Assembly (NCBI GenBank): GCA_910574195.1
Contig: CAJTBF010000015.1
Span: 38,035-102,034 of the forward strand
Direction: 5' to 3'
Length of the DNA stretch: 64,000 nucleotides
DNA from: Lachnospiraceae bacterium
Lineage (GTDB): Bacteria; Bacillota; Clostridia; Lachnospirales; Lachnospiraceae
Shown here: in pieces, positions 9,079 to 16,997 of the stretch
How the letters are laid out: the number at the start of each line of letters is the position of its first letter
Numbering within the stretch: position 1 is the stretch's first letter
Notes under the pieces: generated by a model
The model's input: the letters and a program-made list of their open reading frames with translations, nothing else
Databases searched by the model: none
Told to the model about the DNA's origin: nothing
Position numbers and translations under genes: made by a program

Positions 9079-10068
9079 TCAGATCCTTTCCAGCAGCGTT
9101 CCTGCTTCCAGCACATTTCCTCGCAGAAATGCTCCCACATCCATCCGCTTTTTTCCCGGAAGCTGTACTTCCTTCACCAAAAGAATCCCCTCTCCGGTCT
9201 GCACGGAAAAGCTGCATTTTCCCACTTCCAGAACGGTTCCCGGAAGTGCGCCACAAGAACCGCCGGCACATTCCTTTCCTGCTTCCGCCTCTTGGATCTC
9301 TGCTCCTGCTTTTGCCTTTTGGATCCCTGCTTTCCAGATTTTCATAACTTTCCCATTCCAGTGTGTATAAGCGCTGGGCCAGGAATTTAAGCCCCGGATC
9401 AAACGTTCAATCTCCACTGCCGATGTCTTCCAGTCGATATTTCCCATCTCCTTTTTCAACATCTTTGCATAGGGTGTCGGACTATCTCCCTGTTTTTCGG
9501 GAGACAGATTTCCGGACTTCATCTCTTCCAGGGTTCGCACGGCAAGCGCAGCCCCCGCCTGAGCCAGTTTATCATGCAGGCTCTCTCCGGTCTCTTCCGG
9601 TGTAATTTCCACTTCTGTTTTCAAAAGCATATCGCCCGTATCCAGTCCCTCATCCATCTGCATGGTTGTCACACCGGTGATTCTTTCCCCGGATAGAATC
9701 GCCCATTGGATTGGCGCTGCTCCCCGGTACTTTGGCAAAAGGGAGGCATGGACGTTTATGCATCCATAAGGTGTCATCTCCAGGATTTCTTTTGGTAAAA
9801 TCTGTCCGAATGCCACTACCACGCAAACATCCGCCCGGTAATTTTTTAAATATTCCACACAGTCAGCATCCCGTACCCGTTTGGGCTGGAACACCGGAAT
9901 CTGCAATCGCTGAGCCGCTTCTTTCACCGGAGGATACTGCACATCCTTCCCCCGCCCTTTCGGCTTATCAGGCTGCGTCACCACAAGACATACCTCATGT
10001 CCGGCTCTCACCAATGCCTCCAATGTTCCCACGGAAAAATCAGGGGTTCCCATAAATATCACTTTCAT
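9079..10068 (-). CDS. fmt: Methionyl-tRNA formyltransferase
   Basis: Fmt adds a formyl group to initiator Met-tRNA. The 329-residue protein begins KVIFMGTPDFSVGTLEAL and carries the catalytic segment NVHASLLPKYRGAAPIQWA (Asn, His and the SLLPxxRG loop, around residue 108) and GVTTMQMDEGLDTGDML. The C-terminal tRNA-binding domain contains a low-complexity Ala/Glu/Gly-rich insert (about residues 260-285), slightly longer than usual. Its start codon touches the def stop codon, so def and fmt are translated together. The pair supplies the formylation and deformylation steps of translation. Confidence 0.97.
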   Translation of the reverse strand: MKVIFMGTPDFSVGTLEALVRAGHEVCLVVTQPDKPKGRGKDVQYPPVKEAAQRLQIPVFQPKRVRDADCVEYLKNYRADVCVVVAFGQILPKEILEMTPYGCINVHASLLPKYRGAAPIQWAILSGERITGVTTMQMDEGLDTGDMLLKTEVEITPEETGESLHDKLAQAGAALAVRTLEEMKSGNLSPEKQGDSPTPYAKMLKKEMGNIDWKTSAVEIERLIRGLNSWPSAYTHWNGKVMKIWKAGIQKAKAGAEIQEAEAGKECAGGSCGALPGTVLEVGKCSFSVQTGEGILLVKEVQLPGKKRMDVGAFLRGNVLEAGTLLERI

Positions 10069-10545
10069 CTATGCTTCGTCCTCCCCGGCAGGTACGTCAT
10101 GAATTCCATCCTCCGTCTTATTGACATACAATTCTCCTGATAAATGATCAATCTCATGACAGAACGCCCTGGCCAGAAGTTCTTCCCCCTCCACTTCAAA
10201 TTCTTCCAGATCCTCATCCAAAGCGCGTACCTTTACATAATTCGGTCTGGTCACAATTCCATATTTGCCCGGAACACTCAAACAGCCTTCCTCCCCTGTC
10301 TGCTCCCCGGACGTCTCCACAATCTCCGGATTGATCAGTACATACGGTCCGTCGCCAACATCCACCACTACGATCTGCTTCAAAATTCCTACCTGGGGCG
10401 CCGCAAGACCAACTCCCATCCGTTCATACATGGTATCCAGCATATCGTGAATCAAAATCTTTGTGCGCAATGTCATCTTCTTTACCGGTTTACAGTGTTT
10501 CGTTAAAATCTCATCCCCAATTTCCCGTACCTCTCGTATTGCCAT
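10069..10545 (-). CDS. def: Peptide deformylase
   Basis: A 158-residue metallo-hydrolase that removes the N-formyl group from nascent proteins. The three family motifs are present: [10 protein letters not shown] (motif 1), EEGCLSVPG (motif 2, metal Cys) and HEIDHLSG (motif 3, metal His pair with catalytic Glu). GGATGAAAGGAC precedes the ATG. It is immediately followed by fmt. The C-terminus is acidic and short, as in type 1B clostridial enzymes. Confidence 0.97.
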   Translation of the reverse strand: MAIREVREIGDEILTKHCKPVKKMTLRTKILIHDMLDTMYERMGVGLAAPQVGILKQIVVVDVGDGPYVLINPEIVETSGEQTGEEGCLSVPGKYGIVTRPNYVKVRALDEDLEEFEVEGEELLARAFCHEIDHLSGELYVNKTEDGIHDVPAGEDEA

Positions 10546-10673
10546 TGTCCTTTCATCCTCCCGCTACAATATATTTATGGTTTCTTTACTACAAATTTAT
10601 GGTTTCTCTTTCTTAAGACAGCGCCCAAATACCGGCCGGAGGAAAAATCCCTCTCCGGCATCCGGCACATCAC

Positions 10674-12902
10674 TTAGATTACCTGCATGGGGTTAAAATC
10701 AAACTGAATCCGCATCACATCAAATCCACGGTTGATCTCGATATACTGTTCCAGTTGATTTTTCGCCTTTCTCAGTGTATCATATCTTTCTGCTTTCAGA
10801 TAGAGCACTTTTCGGTATACATCGTTTATTTTACTGATTCCGGGACTGGCCGGGCCAATCAATTCCATGGTACAGTACCGCCGGATCCGCTGCGCATATT
10901 CTTTTAGAAAATGGCAGCCTTTCTCCAGATATTTCTCATCCTCACAACTGACCAGTACTGCCAGAAGATTTTGTACCGGCGGATACCCCATCAGTTCTCT
11001 GTATCGAATTTCCTCCTGATAAAAGGCTTCGTAATCCTGTGCTGCCGCTGTCACAATTGCATAATGTTCGGGACTGTATGTCTGGATCACGGCCTCCCCC
11101 TTTTTCTTTCCTCTGCCGGCTCTTCCCGCTGCCTGCGTCAGGAGCTGAAATGTCCGCTCCCCCGCCCGGTAATCATTGGCGTACAAAGACATATCGGCTG
11201 CAAGAATACCTACCAGCGTCACATTGGGAAAATCATGTCCTTTCACGATCATCTGCGTTCCGATCAGAATATCCGCTTCTTCATTGGCGAAAGCGGCAAG
11301 GATCTTCTCATGTCCGTCTTTTTCCCGCGTCGTATCCAAATCCATTCGAAGTACCCGTGCTTCGGGAAATTCTCTTTTCACAATCTCTTCGATCTGCTGG
11401 GTTCCCACTTTAAATTCTCCGATATGCCGTGAGCCGCATTCCGGGCAGATTGGCTTTCTTTCCTCTTCATAGCCGCAATAATGGCAAATCATTTTCCCGT
11501 TCTTATGAAAAGACAGCGATACGTCACAATGGGGACATTTCACCACATACCCGCACTCCCGGCAGGACAGAAACCCGGCATAGCCGCGCCGGTTTAAAAA
11601 AAGCATGATCTGCTCCTTCTTATCCAAACGTTCTGCCAGTTTCTCCCATAACAGCCGACTCAAAATGGAACGATTTCCATTCTTTAATTCTTCCCGAAGA
11701 TCCACCGTATATACCTGCGCCATCTCCTGTTGTCCGGAACGACTCTTTAATTCCAGCAGCCGGTACTCTCCCTTTCTGGCACGGTACATCGCCTCCAGAG
11801 AGGGGGTGGCGGACCCCAGCACCACACTGGCTTGTTCCATCTCCGCCCGGGCAATCGCGGTTTCCCTGGCATGATAACGTGGCACCTGCTCACTTTTATA
11901 GGTATTTTCATGCTCCTCATCTATCACAATCAATCCCAACGAAGGAAACGGCGTAAACAGCGCGGACCGGGGACCAATCATCACATCAATCTGTCCTTCC
12001 TTCGCACGCATCATCTGATCATAACGTTCCCCCGCCGATAACCGGGAATGCATGATAGACACCCGTTCTCCAAAACAACGATAAAAGCGCATCACCGTCT
12101 GAAACGTCAGTGCAATCTCCGGAATCAGCATCACAGCCTGTCTTCCCTGCTCAACCGCTCTGCGAATCATCTCAATATAGACTTCCGTCTTTCCGCTTCC
12201 CGTCACCCCGTGAATCAAATAGGTCCCATACCGTCCCGTCCCATAGTCCCTCCAGAACGTATCAATGGCATTCCGCTGCTCCCCGGTAAACACAATCTCT
12301 TTTCTCTTCCGGATCTCTCCATGGACAGGATTTCGAAAAATCCGTTCCTCTTCCAGAGATACGATCCCCTGCTCTTCCAACGCACGAATCACCGAACGGG
12401 TAATATTCAACTTCCTGCTGACCAGTTCGTAATCCAAAATCGGATCATCCAGAAGCGCCGCCAAAAGTCTTGCCCTGGCCCGCTGATTTTTTTCCAGATA
12501 AAAATCCAGTTTTTTCTGCCCCTCCGATTCCGAAAGCAAAAGACGTACTTTCTTTTTTACTTTTGCATTTTGCTGCTGCTTAATCGGCAGCACAGTCTTC
12601 AACGCCTGAATCATTGTACCGCCATAGTTTTCTTTCATCCATGCCGCCAAAGCCACCAGTTTTCCTTCAATTGCAATTCCTTTCCGTGAAATACCCTGTA
12701 TCTCTTTGATTTTGGAAAGATCATAACTGCTGGTTTCGGAAAAACCGACCACATATCCCTTTGTCAGCCGGTTTCCCCGTCCAAACGGAACAAGAACCTC
12801 CATCCCGACAGAAAGCGTCTCTTCCAGCGACGGCGGAATCCGATACTGAAATATTTTATCCAGTTTTTCATGTGTAATATCAATGATTATGTTCGCAAAC
12901 AT
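10674..12902 (-). CDS. priA: Primosomal replication-restart helicase PriA
   Basis: A 742-residue superfamily 2 DNA helicase that reloads the replisome at stalled forks. An N-terminal DNA-binding region precedes Walker A (GVTGSGKTEVY, about residue 235) and the DEEH box. The paired zinc-binding cysteine knots of PriA are seen in CRECGYVVKCPHC and ICHYCGYEEERKPICPECG. Helicase motifs V-VI (GTQMIVKGHDFPNV, QAAGRAGRG) follow. The first codons overlap the 3' end of murE by 23 bases, which is unusual but the start MFANIIIDITHEKLDK is the conserved one. A possible hairpin without a clear U-tract lies between priA and def. Confidence 0.96.
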   Translation of the reverse strand: MFANIIIDITHEKLDKIFQYRIPPSLEETLSVGMEVLVPFGRGNRLTKGYVVGFSETSSYDLSKIKEIQGISRKGIAIEGKLVALAAWMKENYGGTMIQALKTVLPIKQQQNAKVKKKVRLLLSESEGQKKLDFYLEKNQRARARLLAALLDDPILDYELVSRKLNITRSVIRALEEQGIVSLEEERIFRNPVHGEIRKRKEIVFTGEQRNAIDTFWRDYGTGRYGTYLIHGVTGSGKTEVYIEMIRRAVEQGRQAVMLIPEIALTFQTVMRFYRCFGERVSIMHSRLSAGERYDQMMRAKEGQIDVMIGPRSALFTPFPSLGLIVIDEEHENTYKSEQVPRYHARETAIARAEMEQASVVLGSATPSLEAMYRARKGEYRLLELKSRSGQQEMAQVYTVDLREELKNGNRSILSRLLWEKLAERLDKKEQIMLFLNRRGYAGFLSCRECGYVVKCPHCDVSLSFHKNGKMICHYCGYEEERKPICPECGSRHIGEFKVGTQQIEEIVKREFPEARVLRMDLDTTREKDGHEKILAAFANEEADILIGTQMIVKGHDFPNVTLVGILAADMSLYANDYRAGERTFQLLTQAAGRAGRGKKKGEAVIQTYSPEHYAIVTAAAQDYEAFYQEEIRYRELMGYPPVQNLLAVLVSCEDEKYLEKGCHFLKEYAQRIRRYCTMELIGPASPGISKINDVYRKVLYLKAERYDTLRKAKNQLEQYIEINRGFDVMRIQFDFNPMQVI

Positions 12903-14358
12903 GAAGTTCCTTCAAAACCTCCGCAATCAGCACCCGCTCATCCATCGGATACTTTACCCCTTTGATTTCCTGATAGTCCTCGTGCCCTTTCCCTGCGAGC
13001 ACGATCACGTCTCCTGGCTGTCCATTGGCAATGGCATACCGGATTGCCTCTTTCCTGTCACAAATCTCCACATACTTTCCTTCGGTTTTTTCCATCCCGA
13101 TTTTAATATCGTCTATGATATCCTGCGGTTCCTCAGACCGCGGATTATCGGAAGTAATGATTGTCAGATCAGCCAGACGTCCGGACACCTCTCCCATCTC
13201 ATATCTCCGGTCTTTGGAACGATTTCCGCCGCATCCAAATAAGCAGACCAGCCGGGAGGGATGGTATTCCTTCAACGTCGTCAAAAGACTTTCCAGACTC
13301 ATTGCATTATGTGCATAATCGATCATCAACGTGAAATCGTCCGACACCTTCACTATCTCGATACGCCCTTTTACTTTGGCCGCTTTCAACGCTCGCCAAA
13401 TAGCCTCTTCCCGCACGGAAAAATGCCGGCACACCGCAATGGCCGTCAGCGAATTGTACACGCTGAACAACCCCGGAAGGTCAATCTCCACATCAAAATC
13501 CAGTAAACCCTGAACATGATATGCCACGCCCAGATACCCCGGCCTGGAAACCAGATGCGTATCTACCGCCCGCAGATCCGCTTCCCGGGAAAGTCCAAAT
13601 GTCTCCACCTGACAGGTTGCCCCCTGAAATACTTCCGGAAAATAAGGATCGTCGATATTGGCAATGCCAATCCTGCACTGTTGAAACAACAGACCTTTGC
13701 AACGCTTATAATCCTCAAAATCTTTATGTTCATTGGGACCGATATGATCATGTCCCAGATTCGTAAAAATCCCCAGTTCAAACGGAATTCCTGCTGTTCT
13801 GTGCAGCATCAGCCCCTGAGAAGAGACTTCCATTACTACGCTGTCACAGCCTGCCTTTACCATCTCTGCAAAATATTGATGGATGGTATAAGATTCCGGC
13901 GTCGTATTAGCCGCCGGAATTTTTCTTTCCCCGATGACGGTCTCTATGGTCCCGATTAATCCCACTTTATGTCCCACATTTTCCAAAATGGATTTGATCA
14001 TATACGTTGTGGTTGTCTTCCCTTTGGTACCGGTGATCCCGATGATCTTTAATTTCTCGGCCGGATAACCAAAATAAGCCGCTGACATCAGCGCCAGGGC
14101 ATAGCGCGTATCGGAAACCTGAATCACTGTCAGATTTTCAGGCGCATCCACTTCTCTTTCCACAATCACCGCCGCCGCACCCTTTTTGGCCACCTCTTCC
14201 ACAAACCTGTGTCCGTCCGAAACAGCCCCGCTGATACAGACAAACACAGAGCCTGCTTCCACTTTCCGGGAATCATTGATCAGTGTCGTAATCTCTCTGT
14301 CATCAGTTCCCTGTATGACCTTATATTCTAATCGTTCCAATAACTGCGTTAGTCTCAT
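12880..14358 (-). CDS. murE: UDP-MurNAc-tripeptide synthetase MurE
   Basis: A 492-residue Mur ligase that adds the third amino acid to the peptidoglycan stem peptide. The ATP loop GITGTKGKTTTTYM lies near residue 110, followed by NTTPES, the carbamylated-lysine region and the C-terminal DNPRSE (about residue 405). DNPR is the motif that marks enzymes using meso-diaminopimelate rather than lysine. This is known from the family; here it is an inference from sequence only. AAGGAG lies upstream of ATG. The gene starts the priA group and is preceded by a 440-base repeat-bearing spacer. Confidence 0.95.
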   Translation of the reverse strand: MRLTQLLERLEYKVIQGTDDREITTLINDSRKVEAGSVFVCISGAVSDGHRFVEEVAKKGAAAVIVEREVDAPENLTVIQVSDTRYALALMSAAYFGYPAEKLKIIGITGTKGKTTTTYMIKSILENVGHKVGLIGTIETVIGERKIPAANTTPESYTIHQYFAEMVKAGCDSVVMEVSSQGLMLHRTAGIPFELGIFTNLGHDHIGPNEHKDFEDYKRCKGLLFQQCRIGIANIDDPYFPEVFQGATCQVETFGLSREADLRAVDTHLVSRPGYLGVAYHVQGLLDFDVEIDLPGLFSVYNSLTAIAVCRHFSVREEAIWRALKAAKVKGRIEIVKVSDDFTLMIDYAHNAMSLESLLTTLKEYHPSRLVCLFGCGGNRSKDRRYEMGEVSGRLADLTIITSDNPRSEEPQDIIDDIKIGMEKTEGKYVEICDRKEAIRYAIANGQPGDVIVLAGKGHEDYQEIKGVKYPMDERVLIAEVLKELHVCEHNH

Positions 14359-14432
14359 TACCGAATTCTCCTTTTCCTTTCTGCCTGTCTTGTATCACAT
14401 ACCCTTCAGATAGACAGCTACCACTGTCCGAT

Positions 14433-14580
14433 AAAGTATACCCATTCGGGCATCCCGTATCTTAGGCCCTTCGGGCGAGTGGACGCTTTGCGTCCAACAA
14501 AGTATACCCATCCGGGCATCCCGTATCTCAGGCCCTTCAGGCGAGTGGACGCTTTGCGTCCAACAAAGTATACCACAAAT
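14433..14580. repeat. 66-bp tandem repeat, 2.2 copies (interspersed family A)
   Basis: Two tandem copies of a 66-base unit start at 14433 and 14499, and a third begins at 14565 and stops after about 10 bases. Each unit carries a GTATAC palindrome and the perfect hairpin GGACGC-TTT-GCGTCC. A single unit of the same length and layout occurs at 44387-44458 in the opposite orientation. The rest of the 14359-14802 spacer holds the murE upstream region and the VanZ ribosome-binding site; nothing else is recognised. The unit can be read as a 22-residue repeat, but this is judged a non-coding intergenic repeat. Confidence 0.75.
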
Positions 14581-14802
14581 AAGGGGGCGTTGCAAAATTT
14601 CTACTATAAAAAGAAGAAAAATATCTTTCAAACGCTGTACAAATCCACAAAAACGTGGCATACTTAGAAACTATATTCCCTGTTCCTGCTAAAAACGGAA
14701 TTACGCTATTTTGATTCTTTAAACAAACAAGGGGAGCTTATACATAACAAATATATATGCTTAAGATGCTTTTTTATTTCTTTTTTCAAGGAGGGATGAT
14801 CA

Positions 14803-15447
14803 TTGAAACAAATCCTGTTCTTTTTTTTAAAACCACTTTCTTTTCTTCCCGCACTGGCTATGATGTATGCAATCTACAGTTTTTCTGCACAGAGCGGGGA
14901 GGTTTCCGGAAATTTAAGCTATGAGGTCAGTTGTAAGATCGTGGAAATCGGAAATGAATTACTGGAAAAAGGACTCAGTATGGAAGAGATTCAGGTATTC
15001 GCTGAAAGAATTGAATATCCGGTCCGGAAACTTGCACACATGACCGAATATTTCCTGCTGGCGGTTGCCGTCTCGTTTCCTTTCTATGTATATGGACTGC
15101 GCGGATTTCCTTTAATGCTGACTGCCGGTATGATCTGCGTCGCTTTTGCTGCCGGAGATGAGTACCATCAATCCTTCGTTGCCGGACGCGGCCCTTCTGT
15201 GAAAGATGTCATGATCGACAGTGTAGGGGCATTTTTCGGAATTCTGACTGTCCGAATCATCTGCTGGATTTTCCTGACACCCACAAGAGTCGCCAGAAAG
15301 CAGGAAGAATTCGCATATAGAAAAATGCAAAAACGACGAAGGGCACAGGCCAAACGCAGACGGAATTATGGTGACAGAGAGTATGACGATGATTATGATA
15401 ATTATTACGATAACGATTATGATGACGACTACTACGATGATTATTAA
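14803..15447 (+). CDS. VanZ-like membrane protein with acidic Asp/Tyr tail
   Basis: A 214-residue protein of the VanZ-like family. The start is a TTG at 14803, chosen because AAGGAGGGAT ends a few bases upstream and no better ATG exists. Membrane segments lie near residues 8-28, 80-100, 103-120 and 140-165, with the family signatures YSFSAQSGE, RKLAHMTEYFLLA and DEYHQSFVAGRGPSVKDVMIDS. VanZ family members are linked to teicoplanin resistance and to cell-envelope functions; here the role is unknown. A basic stretch (RKMQKRRRAQAKRRR) is followed by an extremely Asp/Tyr-rich C-terminal tail of about 25 residues, probably cytoplasmic. It is a lone plus-strand gene. Confidence 0.8.
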   Translation: MKQILFFFLKPLSFLPALAMMYAIYSFSAQSGEVSGNLSYEVSCKIVEIGNELLEKGLSMEEIQVFAERIEYPVRKLAHMTEYFLLAVAVSFPFYVYGLRGFPLMLTAGMICVAFAAGDEYHQSFVAGRGPSVKDVMIDSVGAFFGILTVRIICWIFLTPTRVARKQEEFAYRKMQKRRRAQAKRRRNYGDREYDDDYDNYYDNDYDDDYYDDY

Positions 15448-15485
15448 TACTGGTTGTTTCTTAAATACATATCTTATTAGACGAA

Positions 15486-15575
15486 ATTCAAATATTCCGT
15501 AGCAAGCTACAGGGTGTTGGGTCTACATTCCGTTTTGGTCGTTGCTAGAGCGTGTTTGAAAATTGCCGCTGGCAC
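15486..15575. repeat. Interspersed repeat families B and C, partial copies
   Basis: Positions 15486-15545 hold a palindrome GTAGCAAGCTAC followed by a CTACATTCCGTTTTGGTCG segment. The same order recurs at 44743-44819 with a longer middle. Directly after it, TAGAGCGTGTTTGAAAATTG (from 15545) matches the left end of the element at 52822. The 15448-15769 spacer between the convergent VanZ and dinB genes therefore consists of repeat fragments plus a bidirectional terminator. Confidence 0.55.
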
Positions 15576-15664
15576 TTAACAACCCTCACGGCAGTTGCTT
15601 CGCGGAAATAAATATTCGGCAGGGGAAAACTTCTTCGTCCGGCAGTTTTTTATTAAGATAACAG

Positions 15665-15717
15665 AAAAAGAAACAGAAACTCAAATATTTCTTTTTTCAA
15701 GTTTCCGTTTCTTTTTT
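15665..15717. terminator. Bidirectional rho-independent terminator
   Basis: AAAAAGAAACAGAAACT pairs with AGTTTCCGTTTCTTTTT across an 18-base loop, giving a long A/T-flanked stem with a U-run on either strand. It sits between the ends of the convergent VanZ (+) and dinB (-) genes, the expected place for a shared terminator. Confidence 0.7.
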
Positions 15718-15769
15718 ATTCGTTTCTCTCTGAGGGTTTTCAAAGTTCTATTCTGATTATTACTATCTT

Positions 15770-16975
15770 CTATTTTTTTCTTTTCAGATGACTTGCTTTT
15801 ATTACCGCATTCTTACCGTACTTTTTTTCCAGTTCTTCCATTGCCTTTTGTAAACGCTGATGTTTCTCGTCTGGAGGTTCCGGAAATTCTATATCGAAAA
15901 TCGATAGCTGTTCCGGCTCCGCTGCATCCACCAATTTGGCCGTCCGAATCCCAAGAAGCCGTACCGGTTCCCCGCTCCATGCCTTTTCAAACAACTGACA
16001 AGCCGTCCGGTACAACACTTCCTGTTCGTTGGCCGATTTTCCGAGCCGGGTTTGATGAGACATACTTTGAAAATCTGCATATTTAATCTCCACACTGACC
16101 ATGCCGGCCTTCTGTCCCGCTTTCCGGAGTCTTTCACTTACACGATTCGCCAGTTCTTCCAACACCGGTTTTACTACTTCTATTGTTTTGGCATCCTCCG
16201 AAAGTGTGGTGGAATTTCCGATTCCTTTCGCCTCGATCTGTTCCCACTGTACCACAGAATGATCCACTCCGTTAGCAAATTCCCAGAGCATCCGCCCGTG
16301 ACTTTTTAAATGCAGCTCGATCAATTGCGGATCCGCATTCGCCAGCTCTCCAATCGTATGAATCTCCAGTTTCTTTAAGACCTCCACACTGGAGTGCCCT
16401 GCCATAAATAAATCTCCAATCGGAAGAGGCCACATCTTTTTGGGTACTTCCTTCAAAAACAATGTATGGACTTTATCCGGCTTCTCAAAATCCGACGCCA
16501 TCTTTGCCAGCAGTTTATTTTCCGAAACTCCGATATTCACCGTAAAGCCAAAACGGTCCCGAATCCCGTTTTTGATCAAAAACGCTGCCTCCAACGGGGA
16601 AGGATACTGATCCGCAATTCCTGTAAAATCCATGTAACATTCATCTACGCTGACCTGCTCGATTTCATGTGTGAATCCACGCAGATATCTCATCAGCCGG
16701 GCACTTTTTTCACGATAAAGCCTGTGATCCGGCGGTTCCATCACCAGATTCGGACATTTTCGAAAGGCATTCACCACAGGTTCCCCAGTGCGAATGCCAT
16801 ACTTTTTCGCGGAAATGGATTTGGCCAGCACTACCCCATGACGGGACTTCTGATCCCCGCCGATAATCGCCGGGATTTCCCGCAAATCCACTTCCGCGCC
16901 TTTCTTCAATTGTTCCACCGCCGTCCAGCTTAAATAGGCAGAATTTACATCGATATGAAATACGATGGAAGCCAT
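15770..16975 (-). CDS. dinB: DNA polymerase IV
   Basis: A Y-family translesion polymerase of 401 residues. From the chosen start it reads MASIVFHIDVNSAYLS, with the first catalytic Asp, then GVVLAKSISAKKYGI, and SVDECYMDFTG holding the second acidic pair (near residue 105). The little-finger domain follows with NSTTLSEDAK. An upstream extension in the same frame to 17071 would overlap clpB and lacks a signal. The ATG at 16975 has GAGGAG eleven bases upstream and leaves 22 bases after clpB, so it is preferred. It is probably co-transcribed with clpB. Confidence 0.95.
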   Translation of the reverse strand: MASIVFHIDVNSAYLSWTAVEQLKKGAEVDLREIPAIIGGDQKSRHGVVLAKSISAKKYGIRTGEPVVNAFRKCPNLVMEPPDHRLYREKSARLMRYLRGFTHEIEQVSVDECYMDFTGIADQYPSPLEAAFLIKNGIRDRFGFTVNIGVSENKLLAKMASDFEKPDKVHTLFLKEVPKKMWPLPIGDLFMAGHSSVEVLKKLEIHTIGELANADPQLIELHLKSHGRMLWEFANGVDHSVVQWEQIEAKGIGNSTTLSEDAKTIEVVKPVLEELANRVSERLRKAGQKAGMVSVEIKYADFQSMSHQTRLGKSANEQEVLYRTACQLFEKAWSGEPVRLLGIRTAKLVDAAEPEQLSIFDIEFPEPPDEKHQRLQKAMEELEKKYGKNAVIKASHLKRKK

Positions 16976-16997
16976 TCTTTTTTCGCTCCTCTGCTTT

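Noticed and set aside
10572..10607. Direct repeat ATTTATGGTTTCT twice before def
   Set aside because: Only 13 bases long in a low-complexity A+T-rich spacer; no regulator or structure could be linked to it.
14433..14580. Possible CRISPR-like array at the 66-bp repeats
   Set aside because: There are no spacers between the copies, only 2.2 units exist, and no cas genes are nearby.
14395..14661. 88-codon minus-strand frame with a 22-residue internal repeat
   Set aside because: The protein repeat only reflects the 66-bp DNA repeat. The same unit occurs elsewhere in other frames and orientation, and no start signal is present.
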